Positions 8,960-17,690 are shown, counted from the stretch's first letter. The stretch is 64,000 bases of DNA from DATARH01 sp036489765 (GCA_036489765.1 DASXFE010000133.1:1-64000), one strand, 5' to 3'. Notes: a model not told the origin generated them from the letters alone. Numbers and translations: made by a program.

Positions 8960-11335
8960 CTACCGCTGAGACCCCTGAGGCCTTGCGTCGCGCAGCCGGA
9001 TGACGTTGCTGTCCGCCGGCTGCTGCGCCTCGGCGATGACGCGCGTGGTGACGCGGCTCAGCTCCGACAGCTTGTAGGGCTTGCGCATGACGACGAACTC
9101 GTCGACGGCGTCGTTAGACGCGCGGCTATATCCGGACACCAGCATGACGGCGAGGCCGGGGTAGCGGGCACGGATGGCACGGCCGAGCGCCAAGCCGTCC
9201 ATCGCGCCCGCCATGACGATGTCGCTCATGACGAGGTCGAAACTCTCTTCCTCGAGCGCCTGCAGGGCCGCCTCGGCATCGCCGGCCGTCCGCACGGTAT
9301 AGGCGAGTTCCTCCAGCATCGAGCGGCTGACGTCGGCGACTTCCGGATTATCTTCGACCAGCAGCACGCGGCCGCCCGGCGTCGTCCCGACATGAGCGTG
9401 CTCGTCCACCGCCTGCGGATCGTCGAGACCGCGCGGCAGGTAGAGGGTGATCATCGTCCCGGTGCCGATCTCGCTGTCGATCGTCACGGTTCCGCCCGAC
9501 TGATGCGCAAAGCCGTAAACCTGGGACAAGCCGAGGCCGCTGCCCTTCTCGGCCGGCTTGGTCGTAAAAAACGGGTCGAAGACCTTGGGCAGCACGTCCG
9601 GGGGGATGCCGGCGCCCGTATCGGAAATCGTCAGCGCGACGAACTCGCCGGCGAGGCCTCCCAAGGTCTGGTCGCCTGTCAGCACCACGTTCTCGGCGAC
9701 CACCGCGATGGCGCCGGTCGCCGGAATTGCGTCGCGCGAATTGAGCACGATGTTGACGAGAGCGAGCTCAAGCTCGTTGGGGTCGACCTTCACCGGCCAC
9801 ACTTCGGAACCGATGGTGGCAACCAGGCTCACGCCCGGCTCCAGCGCGCCGCCGAGCATCGCCCTCAGCCCCTCCACCCGCTCGCCGAGCAGGATGACCC
9901 GCGGGTTCGCCGGCTGGCGCCGGGCGAACGCCAAAAGCTGACGCGTCAGCGTTTCCCCGCGGGCGATGGCGGTCTCTATCGCCTCGATCGAGCGCGCCAA
10001 TCCGGGCGCGGCAGCGATCCGCCCCCTGATGAGCTCGGTATGACCGCGCACAACCGTCAGCAGATTGTTGAAGTCATGCGCGACCCCGCCCGTGAGCTGG
10101 CCGAGCGCATCCATCTTCTGCGAGCGCGTGCGCTGCTCTTCCGCTTGCTGAAGCGCCTTCTGCGCGTCGCGCCGCTCGGTGATGTCACGGGTGATCTTGG
10201 CAAAGCCGATCAGGTCGCCTTTCTCGTCGCGGATCGGATCGATGACGACATTCGCCCAGAACATCGTCCCGTCCTTGCGGACGCGCCAGCCTTCCGCCTC
10301 GAAACGGCCTTCCTGCACCGCCGTGTATAGCGCCTTGAGCGGCATCCCGGCGGCGCGGTCCCGCTCCGGATAGAAGCGCGAGAAATGCTGGCCGATGATC
10401 TCGTTGGCGGTGTAGCCCTTGATGCGCGCGGCGCCGGCATTCCAGCTCGTCACGATGCCGTTCGGATCGAGCATAAACAGGGCGTAATCGGTGACGCCCG
10501 CGACCAGCAGCCGGAATTGCCGCTCGCTTTCCCGCAACGCCTCCTGCGCCGAGCGGCGTTCGGTGATGTCGCGGGTGATTTTGACAAAGCCTTCGAGCGA
10601 GCCGGTTTCGTCGTTGCGAATGGCATCGACGACGACCAGTGCCCAGAACCGGCTGCCATCCTTGCGGACGCGCCAGCCTTCGCCCTCGAACCGGCCGTCG
10701 CGCGCGGCGGTATCGAGGACACGCGCCGGCATCCCCGCCGCCCGATCTTCCTTCGTGTAGAATTTCGAGAAGTGCTGCCCGACGATCTCTTCGGCCGTAT
10801 AGCCCTTCAAATATTCCGCGCCCCGGTTCCAATTCACCACGACGCCGCTCGGGTCGAGCATGTAAAGAGCGTAGTCGACCACCCCTTCGACGAGCATCCG
10901 GAAGCGGCGCTCGCTATGGCGCAGCGCTTCCTGCGCCTCCATCCGCTCGGTGATATCGCGGATGATCTTGGCGAACCCGACCACCTGGCCGTGCTCGTCG
11001 ACAATTCGATGGACGACGGCGTTGCACCAGAAGCGGCTGCCATTCTTCCGTACCCGCCAGCCCTCGCTTTCGTAGCGCCCCTCGGTCCGCGCCGTTTCGA
11101 GCAGCGCTTGCGGGACGCCCAGAGCCTGGTCTTCGGCGGTGAAAAACCGCGAGAAATGCTGCCCGATGATCTCGACGGAGGCGTAGCCCTTGATGCGCTC
11201 GGCGCCGACGTTCCAGGTCGTCACAAACCCGTTCGGGTCGAGCATACAGATGGCGTATTCGGAGATCGCGTCGAGCAGCAACTCCAAACGATGAGCATCT
11301 GTAGAATGATAAGCGCTACCGGCGATCAGAGCCAT
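8960..11335 (-). CDS. Hybrid sensor histidine kinase with three PAS domains and a receiver
   Basis: The start is ATG 11335; longer open frame upstream has no conserved content. The protein has 791 residues and no transmembrane segment. Three PAS/PAC units (about 17-137, 142-266 and 270-394) repeat almost the same text: ML-DP-G, GYT-EI-GQHFS, EGWRVRKDGS-FW and ITRDITER. HisKA follows with His420 in GGVAHDFNNLL, then HATPase (N-box NIVLNSRDA, G1 DTGAGI, G2 GSGLGLS) and a C-terminal receiver with Asp705 in VMSDIVM. It is likely a cytoplasmic redox, light or small-molecule sensor passing phosphate to an unlinked regulator. The VVRGHTEL-type HisKA places it among alphaproteobacterial hybrid kinases. 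Confidence 0.92.
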   Translation of the reverse strand: MALIAGSAYHSTDAHRLELLLDAISEYAICMLDPNGFVTTWNVGAERIKGYASVEIIGQHFSRFFTAEDQALGVPQALLETARTEGRYESEGWRVRKNGSRFWCNAVVHRIVDEHGQVVGFAKIIRDITERMEAQEALRHSERRFRMLVEGVVDYALYMLDPSGVVVNWNRGAEYLKGYTAEEIVGQHFSKFYTKEDRAAGMPARVLDTAARDGRFEGEGWRVRKDGSRFWALVVVDAIRNDETGSLEGFVKITRDITERRSAQEALRESERQFRLLVAGVTDYALFMLDPNGIVTSWNAGAARIKGYTANEIIGQHFSRFYPERDRAAGMPLKALYTAVQEGRFEAEGWRVRKDGTMFWANVVIDPIRDEKGDLIGFAKITRDITERRDAQKALQQAEEQRTRSQKMDALGQLTGGVAHDFNNLLTVVRGHTELIRGRIAAAPGLARSIEAIETAIARGETLTRQLLAFARRQPANPRVILLGERVEGLRAMLGGALEPGVSLVATIGSEVWPVKVDPNELELALVNIVLNSRDAIPATGAIAVVAENVVLTGDQTLGGLAGEFVALTISDTGAGIPPDVLPKVFDPFFTTKPAEKGSGLGLSQVYGFAHQSGGTVTIDSEIGTGTMITLYLPRGLDDPQAVDEHAHVGTTPGGRVLLVEDNPEVADVSRSMLEELAYTVRTAGDAEAALQALEEESFDLVMSDIVMAGAMDGLALGRAIRARYPGLAVMLVSGYSRASNDAVDEFVVMRKPYKLSELSRVTTRVIAEAQQPADSNVIRLRDARPQGSQR

Positions 11336-11503
11336 CTCGGCACCCGCAAGATCTTCACGCCACTTGCCCCTCGCATCGGCGAAGTGTCCTCTGATACGGT
11401 GTTTCAGTCTATAGGCACCATAAAAACACCGAGTATCAGCATGGGTTTCAGCGTACAGCGTGAGATTAGAGGAAGGGCTCCGATACCATTCACACCCTTC
11501 GCC

Positions 11504-11764
11504 ATGGCCCAAGGAAAGAGCGATGCGGATGGCACCCCGCAGGATGACGGCGCCGCTCGCGATGCCGCCCCGCGCGATGACCTGCCCTACAGGGTCGAAC
11601 TTTGGAATGAGGAAAGAACCTCGGTCGAGCAGGTCTTGGCAGTGACCGCGCACAGCAGCATCGGCTATGCGGCTTACCACGCCGCGACGCGGGAGTACCC
11701 GGATCGCTATCTGACGCTGAGCCACCGAAATCGGGTTCTTTCGCGATGGAATGCCCAGCACTGA
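11504..11764 (+). CDS. Small protein of the LPYR(V/I)EL family, copy 1
   Basis: An 86-residue frame from ATG 11504 (an in-frame ATG at 11441 is an alternative; neither has a good ribosome site). After a variable acidic N-terminus, the conserved part is DLPYRVELWNEE, a helix (VLAVTAHSSIGYAAYHAAT) and a strand with L-LSHRNRVL. The next gene encodes the same three-part pattern, so the two are tandem paralogs. It is divergent from the triple-PAS kinase and may share its control region. The function is unknown. Confidence 0.6.
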   Translation: MAQGKSDADGTPQDDGAARDAAPRDDLPYRVELWNEERTSVEQVLAVTAHSSIGYAAYHAATREYPDRYLTLSHRNRVLSRWNAQH

Positions 11765-11787
11765 CTGGGAAGCGTCGAAAGATCCAA

Positions 11788-12039
11788 ATGGCCAGGATTT
11801 CCCCTCGATCCCGCACGCTGGAAACCCTCCCCTACCGGATCGAGCTGGCGGGCGCGGCCGATGACGAGCGACGGATCCTCGCCCGCGCCATGACCCTTCA
11901 GCTTGCCCGCGCGATCTTTCGTGCCGCGAGCGAGGAGCATCCGGACGCCCGGATTACGCTGCGCCGGGGCAATCGGATCCTCGGGAACTCGGAACCCAAG
12001 ATGGCGCCAGGAGCCTCCTCGGCCCGCGCCGGCCGGTAA
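11788..12039 (+). CDS. Small protein of the LPYR(V/I)EL family, copy 2
   Basis: An 83-residue product from ATG 11788, with GAAAG six bases upstream; ATG 11746, overlapping the previous gene, is an alternative start. The core is ETLPYRIELAGAADDE, a helix (ARAMTLQLARAIFRAA), then P-ARITLRRGNRIL. This matches copy 1 segment by segment (LPYR-EL, helix, ER-P-x-x-x-LT-x-R-NR-L). It is a likely product of tandem duplication with divergence. The size and helix-strand pattern suggest a small soluble adaptor-like protein, but no function can be stated. Confidence 0.6.
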   Translation: MARISPRSRTLETLPYRIELAGAADDERRILARAMTLQLARAIFRAASEEHPDARITLRRGNRILGNSEPKMAPGASSARAGR

Positions 12040-12149
12040 ATCGCCTACGAGCCCCCTGTTTCGTCGGTAGACATCGCGACTGCGCGGCGCTTTGCCGCGG
12101 ATGACAAAAGATCGCATCATTTCCGATGGAGAGGGTGGATTCTTCCCGT

Positions 12150-12166
12150 TGAATCGAGTTGATTCA
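12150..12166. promoter_or_regulatory. Palindrome upstream of the ABC importer operon
   Basis: TGAATC-GAGTT-GATTCA is a perfect 6-bp inverted repeat with a 5-base centre, 81 bases before the first binding-protein start. Size and placement suit a dimeric repressor or activator of the sugar importer. No regulator gene is adjacent. Confidence 0.35.
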
Positions 12167-12247
12167 CCAAACGCAGAGGGCGAAGCATTACCCCTCGCGT
12201 AGTGTGCCGGTAAACGGCATCTCGATCGAACAGGGAAGGAGACGGCC

Positions 12248-13627
12248 ATGACGGGCCCGACGAGGCGTAGCGTATTGCGCGGAACGGCGGCGCTTGCGGC
12301 AACCACGATGCTGGCCAGGCCGCATGTCGCGAACGCCCAGGCGACCACGGCGGAAGCGTGGTGGACCCAGGGCTTTCTCCCCGACGAGGACACCGCATTC
12401 CAGAAACTATGCGCCGACTACGAAAAAGAAAGCAGCAACAAGCTCAACTACAGCATCATCCCGTTCGCGCCGCTGCGCCAGAAGGAGATCTCGGCGACTA
12501 CGAGCGGCGTCGTCCCCGATCTGATGGAAGCGCCGGCGATCCAGATGTACGCCCAGCTTGCCTGGAGCGACAGCCTGATGGACGTCAGCGACGTCGTCGA
12601 AACCCAGAAAGACCAGTACCTGCCGAACGCGATCGCCAGCGCGAACTGCTTCGACAAGGAAACGAAGAAGCGCGCCTTCTACGGCGTCCCGCACAAGGCC
12701 GCGGTGATCCCATTCCACGTCTGGGGCGACCTGGTCGAGAAGGCCGGCTACAAGCGGACCGACATTCCCAAGACGTGGGATAAGTTCCTCGATTTCTTCA
12801 AGCCCATCCAGGACAAGCTGCGCGCCGACGGCATGCGCCACGTCTATGGGCTGGGGCTGGAGATCAGCACCGTCGGCGACGATCCCACGAATACGTTCCA
12901 CCAGTGGTTCTTCGCGCATGGCGGGATCGGACTGGTCACTAAGGACGGCAAGCTCCACATCGACGACCCGAAGGTCAAAGAGGCGGCGATCAAGACGCTC
13001 GATCAGCTCGTCTCCGCATTCAAGACGGGCTATGTGCCGCCGGGGTCGGTCAATTGGAACGATGCCGACGACAACAACGCCTTCCACGCCAAGCAGATCG
13101 TCATGGATTTCGACGGCACGCTGTCGACCGAGCTGGCGATGATCAAGGACAAGAAAGCGTACATGGAAGACATGATCACGCTCGACCTGCCGCTCGACAA
13201 CGACGGCAAGAAGATCCCGAGCCAGTTCGGCATCTTTACCGGGATGGTCCCGAAGGGCGCGAAAAACCCCACCGTGGCCAAGGATTTCCTGAAGTACATG
13301 ATCCAGCCCAAGGTGCTCAACGACTACCTGAAGGGCGGGCTCGGGCGGTGGCTGCCGCCGATGAAGTCGATCGTCGAGAACGATCCCTGGTGGAAGGACA
13401 AATCCGATCCGCACCGGCCGACCTACGTCCAGCAGGGCATCTACGGCGAGACTGTGCCGTACTACTTCGCGTACAACCCGGCCTATGCCGAGATCATGGC
13501 CGAGCACACCTGGAACGTCGCCTGGGCCGACATCGTCACCAACGGCATGAAGCCCACGGACGCCGTGGACAAGGCGCTCAAGCGCATCCAGGAGATCTTC
13601 GCGAAATATCCGATCGAGCAGGCCTGA
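12248..13627 (+). CDS. Extracellular solute-binding protein, family 1 (copy 1)
   Basis: The start is ATG 12248, after a strong AGGGAAGGAG site. The 459-residue protein begins with a Tat signal (TRRSVLRG, hydrophobic stretch, cleavage after ANA). The mature part has the family-1 (MalE-like) binding-protein layout, with WW-QGF, PFAPLRQKEIS, SGVVPDL and a long C-terminal lobe (GSVNWNDADDNNAFHAK). It delivers a carbohydrate or related solute to the permeases at 15427-17252. Tat export suggests folding before export. It is a tandem paralog of the protein at 14038, with colinear motifs along the whole length. Confidence 0.92.
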   Translation: MTGPTRRSVLRGTAALAATTMLARPHVANAQATTAEAWWTQGFLPDEDTAFQKLCADYEKESSNKLNYSIIPFAPLRQKEISATTSGVVPDLMEAPAIQMYAQLAWSDSLMDVSDVVETQKDQYLPNAIASANCFDKETKKRAFYGVPHKAAVIPFHVWGDLVEKAGYKRTDIPKTWDKFLDFFKPIQDKLRADGMRHVYGLGLEISTVGDDPTNTFHQWFFAHGGIGLVTKDGKLHIDDPKVKEAAIKTLDQLVSAFKTGYVPPGSVNWNDADDNNAFHAKQIVMDFDGTLSTELAMIKDKKAYMEDMITLDLPLDNDGKKIPSQFGIFTGMVPKGAKNPTVAKDFLKYMIQPKVLNDYLKGGLGRWLPPMKSIVENDPWWKDKSDPHRPTYVQQGIYGETVPYYFAYNPAYAEIMAEHTWNVAWADIVTNGMKPTDAVDKALKRIQEIFAKYPIEQA

Positions 13628-14037
13628 CGGTCGTCCCGCGCGGCGTCCCGAACCGGCCGGGCCGCCGCATCGGGTTCCCTTCAACTTAATGCGAGCGGCG
13701 GCGACCCAGATTGACCCCATCTGCCCCCGGGCTTACCCTCCGACCTTTGCCGAGCCTGCGATTGCGGCAGGCGGCATCGAACAGGGAAGCGGCGGACATG
13801 GCGTGTCCGGCATTATCGTTCCAGCGAAGCAAAAGCATTTGCGCGACGGCGAGTCCAGCGGGCCGCGTGGCCTGCGCCGTCTCGGTAGAAGACCGGCGCG
13901 GCGCCTGCGCGCCAAAGGGCAGCACCTGCGGCATGTCGGTCGATTGACCAGGGCTGTTTGGGAGGAATAAGGTTCCCCCGTAAGAATTCGGACTCGCCCA
14001 CTGGATTGGCGGGAAAGACAAACAGGGAAGGAGGCGA
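13628..14037. other. 410-base region between the two binding-protein genes
   Basis: No convincing gene. At 13776-13800 the sequence TCGAACAGGGAAG...CGGACATG resembles the translation-start leaders of both flanking binding-protein genes (12226-12250 and 14020-14040). The ATG at 13798 then opens only a 49-codon Cys/Ser-rich frame ending at 13947 with no signal peptide. I read this as a relic leader left from the tandem duplication. A weak GAACC...GGTTC pairing around 13650-13677 could be an attenuator, but it is not strong. Confidence 0.4.
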
Positions 14038-15417
14038 GTGGTGGCGACGTTTACTCGGCGTTCAGTGCTTAGGAGTTCGGTGGCCCTTGCCGCGGCGGGG
14101 ACATTCGGTCGCCCGTATATCGCCAATGCACAGGCAAAGACAGCGACGGTGTGGTGGGTTCAGGGCTTTTTCCCGGAAGAGGACGGGGCCTTCAAGACCC
14201 TCGCCGCGAGCTACGAAAAGACCAGCGGAAACAAGCTCGATTACAGCATCATCCCGTTCGCCCCGATGCGGCAGAAGATCATCTCGGCGATCACCAGCGG
14301 GGTGGTTCCCGATCTGATGTACGCGACGCCGCCGGAGGTGGTGCCCGAGCAGGCTTGGGCCGGCAAGCTGGTAGACGTCACCGACGTCATCGACACCCAG
14401 AAGTCCAAATTCCTTCCGGCCGCCATCAATTCGGCCTATTTCTACAACGCGCAGGAAAAGAAGCACAGCTACTACGGCGTTCCTTTTGAGGGCGGCGTGG
14501 TTCCTTTCCATGTATGGCAGGATCTTGTCGAGGAGGCCGGCGCCAAGATGTCCGACGTCCCGAACAAGTGGGATGCTTTCATCGACTTCTTCCCGCCGCT
14601 TGAGAAGATCCTGCGCGGCAAGGGGCACCGCCACCTTTATGCGACCGCGTTCGTGGTCAGCACGATCGGCAACGATCCGCTCAACACCTTCCACGCCTTT
14701 CTGATCGCGTATGGCGGCGCGGGCCTCGTGACGCCCGACGGCAAGCTCCACGCCGACGACCCGCAGGTGCAGGAAGCCGTGATCAAGGCCCTCGACAAGT
14801 TGACCAGCTATTTCAAGGACGGGCACATCCCGCCGGGCTCGGTCAACTGGAACGACGCCGACGACAACAACGCGTTCCACGCCAAGCTCGCGATCATGGA
14901 CTACGACGGCACGCTGTCGACCGAGCTCGCCATGATCCATGACGAGAAGGCCTATAAGAACATGGTCACGATGGGCCGGCCGCTGATGAACGACGGCAAG
15001 CAACAGCCGAGCATCTACGGCGTTAACAACGCAATCATCCCGACCGGCGCGAAGAACGTCGAGGTGGCCAAGGACTTCATGAAGTACGCGATCCAGCCCG
15101 ATGTGGACAACACCTACCTCAAGGGCGCGTTGTGCCGCTGGCTGCCGGTCTACGGCGAGACGGCCAAAAACGATCCGTTCTGGACCGACCCGGCCGATCC
15201 GCACCGGGCGCCCTATGTCAAGATGGGTATAGACGAGCCGACGATCCCCGAATACTTCGTCTATAATCCGGCCTATGCCCAGTGCCGGACGGAGCACATC
15301 TTCAACGTCGCGTGGTCCGATGTCGTCAGCAACGGCATGAGCACCAAGGATGCCGCCGCCAAGGCATTGAAGAGGGCAACCGAGATCTTCGCCAAATACC
15401 CGATCCAGCAGACCTAA
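14038..15417 (+). CDS. Extracellular solute-binding protein, family 1 (copy 2)
   Basis: Two adjacent GTG codons (14038, 14041) follow AGGAGG at 14029-14034; the second has the better spacing. The 459-residue product has a Tat signal (FTRRSVLRSS, cleavage after ANA) and the same motif order as copy 1: WWVQGFFPEED, PFAPMRQKIIS, SGVVPDL, GSVNWNDADDNNAFHAK, and a shared C-terminus ending in EIFAKYPIxQ. It is separated by only nine bases from the first permease gene, so it is probably the main partner of the transporter. Copy 1 may bind a related ligand. Confidence 0.92.
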   Translation: MVATFTRRSVLRSSVALAAAGTFGRPYIANAQAKTATVWWVQGFFPEEDGAFKTLAASYEKTSGNKLDYSIIPFAPMRQKIISAITSGVVPDLMYATPPEVVPEQAWAGKLVDVTDVIDTQKSKFLPAAINSAYFYNAQEKKHSYYGVPFEGGVVPFHVWQDLVEEAGAKMSDVPNKWDAFIDFFPPLEKILRGKGHRHLYATAFVVSTIGNDPLNTFHAFLIAYGGAGLVTPDGKLHADDPQVQEAVIKALDKLTSYFKDGHIPPGSVNWNDADDNNAFHAKLAIMDYDGTLSTELAMIHDEKAYKNMVTMGRPLMNDGKQQPSIYGVNNAIIPTGAKNVEVAKDFMKYAIQPDVDNTYLKGALCRWLPVYGETAKNDPFWTDPADPHRAPYVKMGIDEPTIPEYFVYNPAYAQCRTEHIFNVAWSDVVSNGMSTKDAAAKALKRATEIFAKYPIQQT

Positions 15418-15426
15418 GAGGCAAGC

Positions 15427-16341
15427 ATGGACGCGACCCAGGTAATCGAAACCGGCCGCGGCAAGGCGATAGCCGGCCCGCGGCGGCGCTCATGGCGCGG
15501 CGGTCTCCAGGGCTCGGAATACACTTGGGCGCTTGCCTTTGTCGTTCCGTACATCGCCGTGTTTCTTGTGTTTGTCGCCTACCCGGTCGCGTTCGGGCTG
15601 TGGCTCGGCCATGAGCCGAAGCTGTACGCCGAGCTGTGGGATGACCCGGTCTACAAAATGACCGTCATCAACACGATCCTCTACCTAGTCATCGGCGTGA
15701 ACGTGAAGATGTTCCTGGCGCTGTTGCTGTCGGGCTTCTTCATGCGGCCGGGCTGGTGGGTCAAGGCCCTGCTGATGATCTATGTGCTGCCCTGGGCGGT
15801 GCCGGCATTGCCGACCTTCATCTCGATCCACTGGATGCTCAATACCGATTACGGGCTCGTCAACAACCTCCTCTACGATCTCTTCGGCTCGAACGGTGTT
15901 CCCTGGCTCGACCAGCGCTGGCCGGCGATGGGTTCGGTGATCGCCGCCTATATCTGGAAGAACATGCCGTTCTGGACCGTGATCCTCCTCGCCGGACGGA
16001 TGGCGATCCCCGAGGATATCCGCGAGGCGGCCAAGATCGACGGCGCAACCGGGATCAAGAGCTTTACTCTTATCACCTTCCCGATGCTGGCGAACCTCTA
16101 TCTCGTCTGCACGCTGCTTTCGACGATCTTTACGGTAGGCGACTTCAACACCTCGACCTTTGTCTCCGGCGGCGGCCCGGCCTTCTCGACCTATGTGCTG
16201 GCGACCCTCGGCATCCGCGACGCCTTCGATCTCGCGCATCCCGAACTCGGCGTCGCTGCGGTGATGACGGCGCTGCCGTTGATCATCCCCCTCGTCATCA
16301 TCTTGATGCGCAAACTCCGGACCGCACAGGTGCAGCTATGA
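15427..16341 (+). CDS. Sugar ABC transporter permease, MalF/UgpA type
   Basis: The 304-residue inner-membrane protein has about six transmembrane helices; the first (about 37-57) follows a basic N-terminus. The ATPase-contacting EAA loop is present near residue 200: IREAAKIDGATGIKSF...FPML, the CUT1-family pattern EAA-x-x-DGA-x-x-x-x-x-x-F-x-x-I-x-x-P. It is paired with the next gene, with which it overlaps by four bases (ATGA). It forms the translocation pore for the solute brought by the binding proteins. Confidence 0.93.
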   Translation: MDATQVIETGRGKAIAGPRRRSWRGGLQGSEYTWALAFVVPYIAVFLVFVAYPVAFGLWLGHEPKLYAELWDDPVYKMTVINTILYLVIGVNVKMFLALLLSGFFMRPGWWVKALLMIYVLPWAVPALPTFISIHWMLNTDYGLVNNLLYDLFGSNGVPWLDQRWPAMGSVIAAYIWKNMPFWTVILLAGRMAIPEDIREAAKIDGATGIKSFTLITFPMLANLYLVCTLLSTIFTVGDFNTSTFVSGGGPAFSTYVLATLGIRDAFDLAHPELGVAAVMTALPLIIPLVIILMRKLRTAQVQL

Positions 16342-17252
16342 CCGCCGTCACCGTCTCAAATCTCGACGCGGCCCGCGCCCGCGATACGTCGCAGGCGATG
16401 CGCCGGGCGGCAAAGCGCCGCCGCTATGTGGCGAACGGATTTTCGGTGGTGCTGGCCGCGGTGTTGCTGGTCTGGACGCTGATGCCGATCTACAACATCG
16501 TCATGGTCTCGCTTGAGAGCCACAACGACGTATTCAGCAACAACATCTGGCCCGACTATCCGTCTCTCAACGGCTATGGCGTGGTAATCCACCAGGGCCA
16601 TTGGTATCTCCAGTATTTCTGGCACCAGTACGGCAACAGCATCTATGTCGGCGTCGCCGTTACGTTCCTGACCCTGCTGATCAGCTCGATGACCAGCTTT
16701 TCGATCGGGCGGATGCGGCTGAAGCACGGGTGGCTCCTGACCAACACGGCGCTTCTGACCTACGTGATCCCGGCGTCGTTCCTGGCGATCCCGTTTTATC
16801 GGATCATGCAGAATTACGGGCTGACCAATAATCTCTGGTCGGTGATCGCGGCGATGGTGACCTTTGCCACGCCCTACGCGATCTTCATCTTCCAGAACTA
16901 CGGCGCCAGCATCCCGATGGAACTTGATGAGTCGGCCCGCATCGACGGCGCGTCGCCGTGGCAGATCTATTACAAGATCTATCTTCCCCTGATGGCCCCG
17001 GCGCTGGTCGCGGTCGGCACCTACGCACTGCTCCTCGCCTGGAACGAGTACCTCTATCAGTTCCTGCTGCTGTCGGATAAGCGCACCATGACCGTGCCGG
17101 TCGCGCTGGCGCAGTTCCTCAACAGCGACGAGGCGCCGTGGAACTACATGATGGCGACGGCGATCGTCTATGCGCTCCCGCCGATCGCCGCCTATTACTG
17201 CTTCCGCCAAAAGATGACCGGCGGCCTGACGATGGGCGGCGTCAAAGGGTAG
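16338..17252 (+). CDS. Sugar ABC transporter permease, MalG/UgpE type
   Basis: ATG 16338 overlaps the stop of the first permease, so the two are translationally coupled. The product has 304 residues with about six transmembrane helices. The EAA-like loop reads MELDESARIDGASPW...YKIYLP near residue 195, the CUT1 MalG-type variant. The C-terminus KMTGGLTMGGVKG is the usual end of this subunit. The operon ends here with a hairpin; no ATP-binding subunit is encoded before or after it in the window, so a shared MsmK/UgpC-like ATPase elsewhere is needed (inference). Confidence 0.93.
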   Translation: MTAVTVSNLDAARARDTSQAMRRAAKRRRYVANGFSVVLAAVLLVWTLMPIYNIVMVSLESHNDVFSNNIWPDYPSLNGYGVVIHQGHWYLQYFWHQYGNSIYVGVAVTFLTLLISSMTSFSIGRMRLKHGWLLTNTALLTYVIPASFLAIPFYRIMQNYGLTNNLWSVIAAMVTFATPYAIFIFQNYGASIPMELDESARIDGASPWQIYYKIYLPLMAPALVAVGTYALLLAWNEYLYQFLLLSDKRTMTVPVALAQFLNSDEAPWNYMMATAIVYALPPIAAYYCFRQKMTGGLTMGGVKG

Positions 17253-17276
17253 ATCGCCCAGACGCTCACAAAACCA

Positions 17277-17310
17277 AAACGGGCGTGCGGATTATCCCGC
17301 GCGCCCGTTT
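17277..17310 (+). terminator. Terminator hairpin of the ABC importer operon
   Basis: A 14-bp stem (AAACGGGCGTGCGG paired with CCGCGCGCCCGTTT, one G-T pair) encloses the loop ATTATC, 25 bases after the permease stop. It ends in TTT but lacks a long T-tract, so termination may be only partly intrinsic. This is the strongest hairpin in the first 18 kb. Confidence 0.75.
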
Positions 17311-17336
17311 CGCGTTACGAGGGCCGCCGTTGAACC

Positions 17337-17690
17337 TTGAGCGGAGGCCGTCCAACGACGCCGGATCTCAGAATCCTCGTATGGGTCGTTGCGCTCACGT
17401 TTATTCAGGTCGTCGTCGCGGCACTTGCAGCCAACGGGCAGGTCAGCCTGCCGACGCTTGCGGGAAATCGCGAGGGGATATGCCCGCTGCCGGGTTGGCC
17501 GGGCGGACCCAGCGGGCGCAACCCTCTTCGGCCCGGCGTTTCCTCCGGGGCCGGTCGCGCATATCTACCTCGCCGGCATCCCTTGGCCGCACACACTCGC
17601 CTGGACCGTCTCGGTGATCGGGATGGTGACGATCTTTATTCGGCTGGTATGGCCGAAGGAACCGCGGTCGCAACTGTCTTCGTACCGGGC
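17337..17690 (+). pseudogene. Possible frameshifted remnant of a small two-helix membrane protein
   Basis: In the frame from TTG 17337, the text LRILVWVVALTFIQVVVAAL is a plausible transmembrane helix, followed by GQVSLPTLAGNREG. The frame then degrades, while the +1 frame from about 17515 reads GATLFGPAFPPGPVAHIYLAG and a second helix, TLAWTVSVIGMVTIFIRLVW, with WPKEP after it. One single-base indel near 17500-17520 would join them into a protein of about 100 residues. No stop closes the second half before it runs antisense into the convergent fsr gene. I do not recognise the family. Confidence 0.35.

Noticed and set aside
10385..11440. A long plus-strand frame running into the first LPYR small protein
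   Set aside because: The part before 11441 is antisense to the PAS domains. Only the terminal part, from 11504 or 11441, looks like a protein.
13689..13970. Open frames of 60-93 codons in the spacer between the binding-protein genes
   Set aside because: No domain, no signal peptide and no ribosome site beyond the relic leader. Two strands are open equally, typical for high-GC non-coding DNA.
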